In this document: positions 43,605 to 52,695 of the stretch, in pieces | Position numbering within the stretch: position 1 is the stretch's first letter | Layout of the letters: the number at the start of each line of letters is the position of its first letter | The notes under the pieces: model-generated | The model's database searches: none | What the model was told of the DNA's origin: nothing | The model's input: the letters and a program-made list of their open reading frames with translations, nothing else | DNA from: Mrakia gelida | Taxonomy: Eukaryota; Basidiomycota; Tremellomycetes; Cystofilobasidiales; Mrakiaceae | Assembly: GCA_024345305.1 (NCBI GenBank) | Contig: BRON01000024.1 | Coordinates: 1 to 64,000, forward strand | Reading direction: 5' to 3' | DNA length: 64,000 nucleotides | Made by a program: the position numbers and the translations under genes

Positions 43605-43912
43605 TGTCGAGAGGTCGGGTGCTTAGGAGGAACGAGGCGAGGTAAGATCCAAAGGTGATTCAAGATAGGGAACAAAAGAGAGGCGGGCAAAAGGCCCTTA
43701 TATACTAGGGACGGGGGAACGTTCTAGAAAGAGCTATTACGCAAAGGAAGATGACGAAAGAACGGAGACAACTATAGACTACGGGGAGAAAGCGAAGGAA
43801 GCCGAAAGAACAATACTAAGTATTGGATAAAGTAGAGAGAACCATGACTAAGTACAAAGCGTAAGAAAGGGAAGATCCGGAGTGGAACGCGACGCGACGT
43901 GATTCCCTGACA
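43605..43912 (-). repeat. Complete LTR-D copy
   Basis: A 308-bp element LTR bounded by TGTCGAGAGG on the left and TTCCCTGACA on the right (TG...CA ends). It contains a TATA-like CTTATATACTAG on the plus strand. It interrupts a coding exon. Flanks GAGGG and TGTAC do not form a duplication, so it may be one end of a deleted element. Confidence 0.75.
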
Positions 43913-44175
43913 TGTACATGTCTAGGGGGCTCAGTGTCCTGAACACGGAGGGATTGTTGGATGTCTAGCTCGAGGGGGGAAACGCAAAGTGAGATATCTC
44001 CGCCTTGTTATTCTAGAATATACATTTACTGGCTCGCTTACCTTTCCCGTTCCGATGATCTACCTAGGTCATCGTCAAAGAGCAAACCGTTCATCCGTCT
44101 GTCCTCGTTCGAACCGCTCGGCGCCAACCTCGTTCACGGCTTCATTCGAGATCAAGACCTGGATCGCGGAGAAAT

Positions 44176-45162
44176 TCAGATCCAGCGCGTGCAGCCCATC
44201 CAGTGATTGCTGCATCCCCTATCGGCTATCCAGAAGTTCTCGGCGACGGAGAGGGCTATCTCCTCGTCGTTGAGTGACGTGATCGTCGCCAATCCCCAGT
44301 CGTTCCTCTGCGACGCGCTGTTCGCTTCCTCGCGTTTCCCTCCCTTCTTTTCCTTCCGACCTGATCCTCCCTTCCCTCTCTTGGGCTTCCCATGTAGATC
44401 CCAGCATTCCGATTTGAAATGGCCCTTCTTCCCGCAGTGATGGCACGCTGCCTTCACCTTGTCGACCTTCATCGCTGAGTCTTCTCCCTTGACGACGTCG
44501 TCGGACTTTGACGATTTGGTTCTGATGTTGGCTAGGAGGGCTGTGGTGACTGATTTGGGGGTAAGCTCCTTTCCTGATTCTTGGTATTGGAGGGACAGAA
44601 CGTCGGAGAAGGTTTCGAGCGACTTGGGAAGACCTGCGAGGAACTGAAGAGCGAGCTGCTCCGGATTCTTCAGAACGTCCATCTGGAGGACTGTAGCTTC
44701 GCCGAGGATCTCTTCAAACTCTTCAATGTACTTCTGAGCTGAAGATCCCTCGTCCATTCGAAGATCTCGGAGTTTTCGCTGGATCATCATCTTTCCCGCT
44801 GCTCCCTCAACGCGATGAGCGGTTTTCAGGATCTCCCACGCTTCGCTAGCGTTTTCGACTTGGGAGATTTTCATCAGCTCTCGGTCCTTCACCGCCATCT
44901 GGATACGGTGTAGAGCGAACTTGTTTCGAGAGTTCCAATCGTCTATCTCAGCTTGAGACTCGGGCGTGAGGGCGCTCCCGGCCCCCTCACCCGTCCTCTC
45001 GGTCCTTTGTGGACGTCTTTCCAGTCCGAGGACCAAGGACTTGCAGTTTGTCTCTGACAACGCTATCAACATCCTTATAGCCCACGTCTGGTAGTTTCGG
45101 CCATCAAGCGGGTCCAGCTTAAAGAGCCGAAGGTTCTTCTCGGAAGAGGCGGTAGTCGACAT
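44176..45162 (-). pseudogene. Gag and protease start of an LTR-C copia element
   Basis: The 328-codon ORF begins MSTTASSEKNLRLFKLDPLD and follows the Gag plan of LTR-A elements (GRNYQTWAIRM, FALHRIQMAV, LQFLAGLPKSLETF), so the two families are related but distinct. The zinc knuckle CHHCGKKGHFKSEC is intact. The protease start reads FWIADRGCSNH, where the catalytic triad D-S-G has become D-R-G, and the frame ends shortly after with no integrase or RT. The copy is therefore dead. A second, similar fragment in plus orientation lies at 51190-51682. Confidence 0.85.
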
Positions 45163-45222
45163 GGTGCTTGAGGGTTCTTGTTGTTGTTGATGTTGAGCTT
45201 GAGCGTTTGCTGTTGAGCGAAT

Positions 45223-45235
45223 CAGACTCTTAATC
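45223..45235 (-). promoter_or_regulatory. Primer-binding site of the LTR-C element, half-tRNA-Lys type
   Basis: On the element strand GATTAAGAGTCTG directly follows the LTR. Its complement CAGACTCTTAATC fits a tRNA-Lys(CUU) anticodon stem-loop (loop CTCTTAA). The same site adjoins the diverged LTR at 20782. Confidence 0.7.
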
Positions 45236-45547
45236 TGTTAGAAGGTGGGGGTAGTTCGCTGCAGAGAGATGCTCGTCAGTACAAGTAATATAGATGAGTA
45301 TTACGTAGAGTAGCTAAAGCTAGAACTCACCTGCAGAGAGATGCTCGTCAGTACAAGTGAAGAGCAACTCTCTGCGAGGTTCGCGAGCTTATATACCAAT
45401 GGGTCGATTTCGTGGAACCTACTAGAAGGAACTAAGGACTACTCTATGACATAACTGGATAGAAACCTATAGAAGAGAGAGAGAGGTACATATAGAACGT
45501 TCTAGAAACAACTCGGCGCGACTGCCCGCTCGTCGTCCCTTTCAACA
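45236..45547 (-). repeat. 5' LTR of the LTR-C element
   Basis: A 312-bp LTR with ends TGTTAGAAGG and CCTTTCAACA on the plus strand. A 28-bp block (CTGCAGAGAG...TACAAGT) occurs twice, at 45259-45286 and 45331-45358. Read on the minus strand, the bases between form a perfect-looking intron, GTGAGT...TACTGAC...CTGCAG, at 45330-45259 (72 nt). Confidence 0.85.
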
Positions 45548-46225
45548 ACGGATGGGTTGAGACGAACAAGTGTAAACTTGAGAGGAGACTTGGTTCCGAA
45601 GCTGAGATGCCAATCGAACGACCATTCTTGCGCGAGGTGCGTCGTGTCTCGTCTTGCGATACAGGTCGTTTAAAGATGCTCGACACACTTGTGGCGGCGC
45701 TTCTGAATCATTAGCTCGATGATACTTTGCCCCTTAGTCGGCATTACATTAATGACCATCCGTCTTCTGGGCCCTCCATAAGGAATGAAAACGACAGGCT
45801 GTCTTTTGCTCCTCCTCTGTGTTTCTTCTTTCTCACAACTGCTGTAGGGATCCCTTCCCGTCCCAGCCCCAAAACTCTTCCACTCGATAGAAGAGAGGTC
45901 CACTACCCGTCTTGTAGCCCGGTCGAGGCTACTACTACAAGATCCCCCATCGGACCCTTGAGGTCGCTTCCCTTTAGCCTCCCATCATCATGGCGCAAAG
46001 CCTCTGCTACACCATCCTCGTCGACAGGTACCTGCGCGGCTCTTCATCATCTCATCTTCCCTTCCGCCATCGCTCCTCTCCCTTTCCCGTTTCCTCCCTG
46101 GACCCCTCATATTAGCCGCTTCAAGAACAACAGGAGTTGTAACTTCTCGTTTTGGAAAGATATGTTGCGCAAGTGGAATCGTAATCTAAGCGAAACGATC
46201 AGGGTCCTTAATTAAAGGGAAGAGT
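45548..46225. other. Spacer between the LTR-C element and E3
   Basis: No firm gene. It carries one copy of the dispersed AACGACAGGCTGTC repeat at about 45770-45825. A 162-codon plus-strand ORF at 45727-46215 has low-complexity Ser/Pro composition and is probably fortuitous. Confidence 0.4.
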
Positions 46226-46452
46226 TGTTGTTGGGTCGTCCACTTGAGCTTAGGGATGTCTGCAGGATGTGGTTCAAAGCTTGTTGTATAAAGCTAGCTA
46301 CTCGAAAGGTTTATATACTATGGAAATGGTCACGTGATCTGAAGGTAGCTTACAAAGCTGTTTACGAAGAATGGTTACTAACAAGGGGACTGAACGAGAC
46401 GCGTTACTAAGCTACCACGTAAGACCTCTCTGCGAGTCGCCACCTTCCAACA
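46226..46452 (-). repeat. 3' LTR of E3
   Basis: 227 bp, reading TTACTAACAAGGGG and CTACCACGTAAGACC on the plus strand. This is the complement of the subtype seen in both LTRs of E5. Confidence 0.93.
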
Positions 46453-46482
46453 CTCCCACTCGACGAGCTGAGAGTCCTTCCT

Positions 46483-49400
46483 TCATTTCCCCCTCTGCGG
46501 GTTTCCATCCATGTCTCCGCTGGTCTTTTGATCCACGCGCGAGGTTTCCTTCTGGATGTTGAGCGATTTCTTAAACTGTTCGAGCTTTTCGACTCCGAGA
46601 GCCTTGGTGAGGATGTCTGCCTGCATGTCCTCGGTGGGACAGTAGTTGAGCTTGATGAATCCTCTCTGTTGGGCCTCTCGTCCGTATTTGTACGCGACGT
46701 CGATGTGCTTGGTCTTCTCCGAGTGAGTACCGTTCTTGGTTGTTTCGATGGCTCCTTGGTTGTCTACGTTTACTGGGATCGATCCGGTGTCGTATCCGAG
46801 TTCAGCGAGGATCTTGGCGACCCATCTAAGGCTCCGGCATCCTGCGGAGAGAGCGATGTACTCTGCTTCAAGAGAAGAGAGACTGATTGCCTTTTGGCGT
46901 CGACTCGCCCAGATGACTGTGGATCCAAATACCTTGACGACGAAACCTGTTGTTGATCGTCTTGATTCCGTGTCTCCGGCGTAGTCGGAGTCGGTCCATA
47001 GTTCTGCGATTGGAGCGTCCGAGTGTCCTCCAAGTTGAAGCGACGTGTCTGCTGATCCTTGTAGGTATCGCATGACCTTCTTGACTGCTCCCCAGTGAAC
47101 CCTTCGTGGGTCCGAACTGAATCGGCTGAGAACTCCGACGGCGAAGGCGATGTCCGGTCGAGTGCAGACTTGGAGGTACATCAACGATCCCACCGCTTCG
47201 AGGTAGGGTACTCCGTCCAGCTTCTCTGATCCCGAATCCTCCGATTGGACCGACAGTTGCCTAAAGTCGTCCATCGGAACCTTGTTTGGTTTAGCGTCGA
47301 CCATGTTGAATCGTTCGAGGACCGTTTGAACGTATCGTTTCTGGCTGAGGTCCATTGTCCCCGCCTTGCGGTCCCTCGTAACGTCGATTCCGAGGATGGT
47401 TCCTGGGTTGAGGTCTCCTCTGTCGTCGATCTTGAATTCCTTCTGGATCTCCGTCATGACCCACTCCAAATCCTCCTTGTCTCCTGCGGCGACGAAGTCG
47501 TCAACGTACTGGACCAGCATGATCTGTCGTCCCTTCCTATGCCCTATGTAGATGCAAGGGTCCGCTTCGAGTGGATGGAGATTGAGTTGAGTTTGAAAGA
47601 ACTTTGAGGAATGATTGTAGAACGCGAGTGGTGATTGCTTGAGTCCGTATAGGGCCTTGAGGAGATGCGCGACGAGTTTCTTCTTGTCGGCTCCCTTTTG
47701 TTCGTACCCTGTTGGCTGTTCCATGAAGACCGTTTCCACTAGGTCGGCTGTGAGGAACGCCGTCTTGAAGTCTCCTTGGACTAGATCGAGATCCTCCGAT
47801 GCTGTGATGGCGAGGACGATCCTGAGTGAGTTGAGCTTTGATACCGGCGCGTACGTCTCGACGTAGTCGACTCCTTCTTGCTGACTGAATCCCTTGGCGA
47901 CCCATCTAGCTTTGAAGCGAGTAATCCTCCCGTCGGCTCCTTTCTTGAGCGCGTAGACCCAGCGACCTCTGACCGTTTTTGATCCTGAGGGTAGCTCTGT
48001 GAGTTCAAAGACTCCGTTCCCTTCCATCGACACCATCTCTTCGTCCATCGCTTCCCTCCAGAAGTATGCGTGCTCCGACGCCATGGCTTCTCCGTATGTA
48101 TTTGGGACGGAGGGTGGTGGAAGATCCTCGAGTTTGGGTTGCGTCGCTTGAGCGTGTCCGGCGAAGTCCTCCGAAATGAAGTCGGTGATGTCGTAGTCTG
48201 TCTGGACAAATCTTGCCGAGTCTCCTGTTCCTGTGAGAGGTTTCTTGTGCCGTTGACCTCGTCCGTAGCTCCCACTCAAATCGACAGCCGGTTCATCGAT
48301 GATGGGCTCGTAAGTGTAGGAGTGCTTGACGCGTGATGGGTTGGGTTTCCTTGCCTCGGTCTCCCTGACCGGGTCTTGTTGGTTGGACTTGAGTAGGTGC
48401 TGTTCCTCTCCTTTGTCCTCCTCTAGTTCCTTCTCTTCTTCTTCCTCCTCCTTGTGGTCCTCCTTGATTCCGGCTTGTCCCATTCCTGGTAGCTCCACCG
48501 TCTGGTGGACTCCACGTGTTTCGTCGAAGATAACGTCCCGAGAATGAAGGATCGACCGCTTGGGGTCTCCATGGACCTGAAGTCGATAGGCCTTCTTCCA
48601 GTTGAGATCGCCGTATCCGAGGAAGATGCACTTGATGCTCTTGGGTTGATGCTTGATCTTTTGAAGGTTGAGCGCGTAAGAGATAGCTCCGAACGTCCGC
48701 ATTGCAGTGAGGTCGGGCTTCCTTTTGTAGTAGGCTTGGTAGGGGGTTTGAGAGTTGACTGAGGATGAGGGAATGCGGTTGATTGTGTATGTGGCGTAGT
48801 TCATGGCTTCCGCCCAGTAGGATCCGTCGAGGTCCCTCGCGTCTCGTAGCGCGCAGGTGATCTTCTCCTCGATGGTTCGCATTCTTCGTTCGGCCTTGCC
48901 GTTTTGTTGCGGTGTGCGTGGGATAGTCGTTTCCTTGGTGATTCCTTCGTCCCGGAGGTAGAACTCGTAGTCCTTCGACGTGTATTCCCCACCGTTGTCT
49001 GACCTGATCCGTTTGACGACGTGATTGGTCCTTTTCTCCTCCCTTTTCCTCCAGGTGATGAATGTTGCCAGTGTTTCCGACTTCCTCTTCAATGCGAACG
49101 ACCAGTGGTAGTTGCTGAAGTCGTCCCAGATCGTCATCATGTAACGCATTCCTTGAGCCGAGGCGATTGGCATCGGTCCGGCGAGATCCGTGTGGACGAG
49201 TTCGAGAGGTGAAGTGGTTTTGGTGGTGGAGGTGGGGAATGGAGTTCGATGTTGTTTCCCTTCGACGCAAGGTACGCAGATCCTTTCCTTGAATCCGATG
49301 ATGTCCTTTTTGGTGAAGGTTGGTAGGAGCTTCTGACGAGACAACTCCTCCATGGCGGAGATAGAAGCGTGACCGAGCCGGCGATGAAGGACCTCGATCT

Positions 49401-50790
49401 TGTCGACTCCTGTTGCCGCGAGTGCTACGTCTTCTCCTCCTGAGCCGACTCCCTTGAAGTCGCTCACGTCCAGCATGTAGAGGTTCTTCGACACCTCTTT
49501 TCCCTCCATGAACAGCGATCCGTCTCGAAGGAACTGGCATCGCTTGTTGGTTTGGGTTGTCCCCTTGCTGGGGAACCTGGTCTCGACTCCTTTGTTACCG
49601 AGTTGACCGATACTGATGAGGTTGCTGAACCCTGGGATGTGGTATACGTCGGAGATGGTGAAGGCCTTCCTTGATCCTTTCACGGTGGTCTGGAGGTGGA
49701 TGGAGCCGATGCCGAGGATCTGAACGATTGATCCGTTGGCCGTCGTGACCGTTCCGTTGTGCGCCTTGTATGTTACGAAGCGTTCCCGGTCCCCGACGAT
49801 GTGGTTTGATGCTCCACTATCGGCGATGTATCCATGCTTGGTTTGAGCGAAGAGCGCTTGGGCCGACGTCGCGATGTCGGATCCTGCTTGAAGACCGTAG
49901 TCTACGAGGTGCGCCTCTTCCCTATCCTTCCAGTTCCCCTTGTTCTCCTTCTTCCCCTTCCCGAACTTCCTTCCCTTTCCACCTTGTCCCTGCCCCGTGG
50001 GCTTTCCTCCATTCAACTCCCAGCACTCCGACTTGAAGTGTCCGACCTTGTTGCACTGATGGCACTTGGCGGTCCTCTTGTCGACTAGGAGGGCTGTTTC
50101 CTTCGACGATGAAGTACCTGTCGGTTTGAGAGACTCGTGAGTCCTTACGTGGATGAGGAGGGATGTGGCGACGGCGGTTGGGTTGAGTTCTTGTTTTGAT
50201 TCTTGCGCCTGGAGCGTTTGGTGTTGAATGAATTGTTCGAGTGATGCAGGTAATCCACTAAGGAAGAACATTGTGCTCATCCTGTCTGGGATGTTGAGGC
50301 CGAGAGCTGACATGTCGTCGATGATCCTTTGGAATTCGTCGATGTACTCCTGTACTGGTTCTCCCTCCTCCATCTTGAGGTCCCTCATCCTTCGGATGGC
50401 CATGACCTCTCCCGCTCCTCCTTCCACCTTGTGAGTCTTCCTCAGAAGATCCCATGCCTCCTTTGCGTGTTTGCAGTTCCGGATCCGAGGTAGTTCTCGG
50501 TCGCTGACCGCCATTTGAATCCTGTGGAGCGCGAACTCGTCCATATGGTCCCATTCTTCGATGTCCTTGACGTTGTTCTGCTGCTTCACGACCTCTTGTC
50601 CGGTGGTGTCCTTTTCCTTGACTTCCGGGGTGAGGTTGGGCCTGGTTTTCGTACCGAGGACGACGGGCTTGATTCCTGCTTCTCCAAAAGCGATCTCCAT
50701 CCTTACTGACCACGTCTCGTAGTTGGTACCATCGAGAGCAGTGAGCTTGAACAGCTTGTGATCCAGCTTCTTGGAGTAGTTGCTTGACAT
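46483..50790 (-). CDS. Gag-Pol polyprotein of E3
   Basis: An uninterrupted ORF of 1435 codons. All catalytic motifs match those of E5. Private changes include AERRMRT after the integrase glutamate, GAISYALN for GALAYALN, LNWKKAYRL for LNGKKAYRL and KGRQIML for KGRRIML. Near the Gag start it has EVKEKD like E1, but TASEDL in RT like E5, so it is a mosaic of the sublineages. It could be enzymatically competent, but the mismatched LTRs argue that the locus has been rearranged since insertion. Confidence 0.93.
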   Translation of the reverse strand: MSSNYSKKLDHKLFKLTALDGTNYETWSVRMEIAFGEAGIKPVVLGTKTRPNLTPEVKEKDTTGQEVVKQQNNVKDIEEWDHMDEFALHRIQMAVSDRELPRIRNCKHAKEAWDLLRKTHKVEGGAGEVMAIRRMRDLKMEEGEPVQEYIDEFQRIIDDMSALGLNIPDRMSTMFFLSGLPASLEQFIQHQTLQAQESKQELNPTAVATSLLIHVRTHESLKPTGTSSSKETALLVDKRTAKCHQCNKVGHFKSECWELNGGKPTGQGQGGKGRKFGKGKKENKGNWKDREEAHLVDYGLQAGSDIATSAQALFAQTKHGYIADSGASNHIVGDRERFVTYKAHNGTVTTANGSIVQILGIGSIHLQTTVKGSRKAFTISDVYHIPGFSNLISIGQLGNKGVETRFPSKGTTQTNKRCQFLRDGSLFMEGKEVSKNLYMLDVSDFKGVGSGGEDVALAATGVDKIEVLHRRLGHASISAMEELSRQKLLPTFTKKDIIGFKERICVPCVEGKQHRTPFPTSTTKTTSPLELVHTDLAGPMPIASAQGMRYMMTIWDDFSNYHWSFALKRKSETLATFITWRKREEKRTNHVVKRIRSDNGGEYTSKDYEFYLRDEGITKETTIPRTPQQNGKAERRMRTIEEKITCALRDARDLDGSYWAEAMNYATYTINRIPSSSVNSQTPYQAYYKRKPDLTAMRTFGAISYALNLQKIKHQPKSIKCIFLGYGDLNWKKAYRLQVHGDPKRSILHSRDVIFDETRGVHQTVELPGMGQAGIKEDHKEEEEEEKELEEDKGEEQHLLKSNQQDPVRETEARKPNPSRVKHSYTYEPIIDEPAVDLSGSYGRGQRHKKPLTGTGDSARFVQTDYDITDFISEDFAGHAQATQPKLEDLPPPSVPNTYGEAMASEHAYFWREAMDEEMVSMEGNGVFELTELPSGSKTVRGRWVYALKKGADGRITRFKARWVAKGFSQQEGVDYVETYAPVSKLNSLRIVLAITASEDLDLVQGDFKTAFLTADLVETVFMEQPTGYEQKGADKKKLVAHLLKALYGLKQSPLAFYNHSSKFFQTQLNLHPLEADPCIYIGHRKGRQIMLVQYVDDFVAAGDKEDLEWVMTEIQKEFKIDDRGDLNPGTILGIDVTRDRKAGTMDLSQKRYVQTVLERFNMVDAKPNKVPMDDFRQLSVQSEDSGSEKLDGVPYLEAVGSLMYLQVCTRPDIAFAVGVLSRFSSDPRRVHWGAVKKVMRYLQGSADTSLQLGGHSDAPIAELWTDSDYAGDTESRRSTTGFVVKVFGSTVIWASRRQKAISLSSLEAEYIALSAGCRSLRWVAKILAELGYDTGSIPVNVDNQGAIETTKNGTHSEKTKHIDVAYKYGREAQQRGFIKLNYCPTEDMQADILTKALGVEKLEQFKKSLNIQKETSRVDQKTSGDMDGNPQRGK

Positions 50791-50836
50791 GACGAAGGAT
50801 TGCTGAGCGGGTGGTGGCGAACTGGTGCTGATAACG

Positions 50837-51063
50837 TGTTGTTGGGTCGTCCACTTGAGCTTAGGGATGTCTGCAGGATGTGGTTCAAAGCTTGTTGTAT
50901 AAAGCTAGCTACTCGAAAGGTTTATATACTATGGAAATGGTCACGTGATCTGAAGGTAGCTTACAAAGCTGTTTACGAAGAATGGTTACTACCAAGGGGA
51001 CTGAACGAGACGCGTTACTAAGCTACTACGTAAGATCTCTCTGCGAGTCGCCACCTTCCAACA
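50837..51063 (-). repeat. 5' LTR of E3
   Basis: 227 bp, reading TTACTACCAAGGGG and CTACTACGTAAGATC on the plus strand; identical by eye to the E1 5' LTR and the complement of both E2 LTRs. Confidence 0.93.
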
Positions 51064-51189
51064 AGGAGGAGACTCTTCGCGTTCTCGCTTTCGATTTCCT
51101 TTCGTCTTTTTCTTTTGATCGATGCTTCTTTCATTTTGCTTTCGAACTGCCTGAGAAAGCCACACGAAAGTTCGAGAAATAGGAAACAT

Positions 51190-51682
51190 CAGGCTCTTCA
51201 AGCTCGACCCGCTGGACAACCGAAACTACGCAACATGGTCAATCAGGATGCAGATCGCTCTCGCAGAGACCAAGTGCAAGTCTCTCGTCCTCGGTACGGA
51301 AGTCTTCCCAGCCCTCGCGCTCGCCGAAACAGGAGCAGCACTCAAGACGAGGGAAGAGGAATGGAACGAACGAAACGAGTTCGCCCTCCACCGGATTCAG
51401 ATTGCCGTCACGGACCGGGAACTCACGCGTGTCGCAGCGTGCGCGAACGCGAAGGACGCCTGGGACATTCCCAAAACGGCGCATCGAGTTGACGGAGCGG
51501 CAGGGAAGATGATGGTCCAAAGGAAGCTGAGGGACCTCCGGATGGAGGAGGGCTCGTCAGCTCAGTCGTTCATCGAACAGTTCGAGGACATCGTCGCCGA
51601 AGCCACTATCCTCGACATGGACATCATCAAGACCCCGGAGCAACTTGCGCTCCAGTTCCTCGCAGGTCTCCCCAAATCCACG
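51190..51682 (+). pseudogene. Gag fragment of an LTR-C-related copia element
   Basis: The plus-strand frame encodes LFKLDPLDNRNYATWSIRMQ, FALHRIQIAVTDREL, AGKMMVQRKLRDLRMEEGSS and LALQFLAGLPKS, clearly homologous to Gag at 44176-45162 but diverged from it. The usual amino end is missing (the upstream 126 bp show no start in frame with a Gag leader), and the frame ends where an inverted LTR-C fragment is joined, at a shared ACG near 51680. No zinc knuckle remains. It is a relic produced by rearrangement between E3 and the LTR-C fragment. Confidence 0.8.
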
Positions 51683-51941
51683 TAGAGTAGCTGAAGCTAG
51701 AACTCACCTGCAGAGAGATGCTCGTCAGTACAAGTGAAGAGCAACTCTCTGCGAGGTTCGCGAGCTTATATACCTATGGGTCGATTTCGTGGAACCGACT
51801 AGAAAAAACTACGGACAACTCTATGACGTGACTAGATAGAAGCCTATAGAAGAGAGAGAGAGAGATAAGGAACGTTCTAGAAACAACTCGACGCGACTGC
51901 AACAACTCGACGCGACTGCCCGCTCGTGGTCCCTTTCAACA
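51680..51941 (-). repeat. LTR-C fragment, inverted
   Basis: Matches 45311-45547 and ends CCCTTTCAACA at 51941; the start lies inside the LTR intron. A 19-bp unit (CAACAACTCGACGCGACTG) is present twice in tandem near 51880-51918. Only one copy of the CTGCAGAGAG...TACAAGT block is left. Confidence 0.78.
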
Positions 51942-52082
51942 GCTTCGGCCTTTGCTCTTGCGTCCTGCTCTGCTCTCCCCCTCACTCTGAGGACCTTTTC
52001 GTTATTTCTACGTCTTCTCGCAGACTCGTGCATCCAAGGATGGTCCCTCTCGCTGAAGGGAGAGTGCGAGCTCATTCCGCCT

Positions 52083-52118
52083 CCCCTTCGTTCGCCCCTT
52101 CGTTCGCCCCTTCGTTCT
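52083..52118. repeat. 12-bp tandem repeat
   Basis: Three copies of CCCCTTCGTTCG lie in tandem, the last one imperfect. Confidence 0.75.
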
Positions 52119-52416
52119 TCGAACCTGCTATGGTCAAGACGATATCTGTTCCGGTCGCGCTCCTTGGACGCTCGGTCGACACGAGCAGGTGAAGAGGGTC
52201 CTTGGAAGTTCGCTTCAGGGATCCCATGACCTCACCATTGTCCTGGAGCCGACCATCCCAGGAACTGGACTCCGAACCGACTTCAGGGTCACCAGCACCA
52301 GAGGTGGTCCCCAGGAGTTTGATCCCACCATCGTCTCTTTGGCCACTGTTGAAAGCAGAGCGAGCGACGCGTAACCTTTTCCCAGAGGAGGACGCGTCCG
52401 AGTGGAGGGGGGCAAC

Positions 52417-52646
52417 TGTTGGAAGGTGGCGACTCGCAGAGAGGTCTTACGTAGTAGCTTAGTAACGCGTCTCGTTCAGTCCCCATGTCAGTAACCCTCC
52501 TTAGTGAACAACAGCTTTGTAAGCTACCTTCAGATCACGTGACCATTTCCATAATATATAAACCTTTCGAGTAGCTAGCTTTATACAACAAGCTTTGAAC
52601 CACATCCTGCAGACATCCCTAAGCTCAAGTGGACGACCCAACAACA
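52417..52646 (+). repeat. 5' LTR of E4 (long subtype)
   Basis: 230 bp with CCCCATGTCAGTAACCCTCC and TAGTGAACAACAG. The same block is found in the 3' LTR of E1. The TATA region reads CCATAATATATAAACC. Confidence 0.93.
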
Positions 52647-52695
52647 CGTTATCAGCACCAGTTCGCCACCACTCGCTAAGCAACAATCCTTCGTC

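Larger units (their letters stand above)
44176..45547 (-). mobile_element. Truncated copia element of the LTR-C family
   Basis: Minus-strand 5' part of an element: LTR-C 45547-45236, primer-binding site 45235-45223 (GATTAAGAGTCTG on the element strand), a leader of about 60 nt, and a Gag ORF starting at 45162. Sequence is lost after the protease start. No 3' LTR is paired with it. Confidence 0.88.
46226..51063 (-). mobile_element. Copia-type LTR retrotransposon E3
   Basis: Complete minus-strand element: 5' LTR 51063-50837, primer-binding site 50836-50823, Gag-Pol 50790-46483, 3' LTR 46452-46226. The two 227-bp LTRs differ at three positions. The 5' copy equals the E2 LTRs and the 3' copy equals the E5 LTRs. 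Outer flanks AGAGT and AGGAG do not match. This indicates a recombinant between two sublineages. Confidence 0.94.

Noticed and set aside
45727..46215. Plus-strand ORF of 162 codons
   Set aside because: Low-complexity Ser/Pro-rich composition, overlaps a dispersed repeat, and shows no splice or domain evidence.
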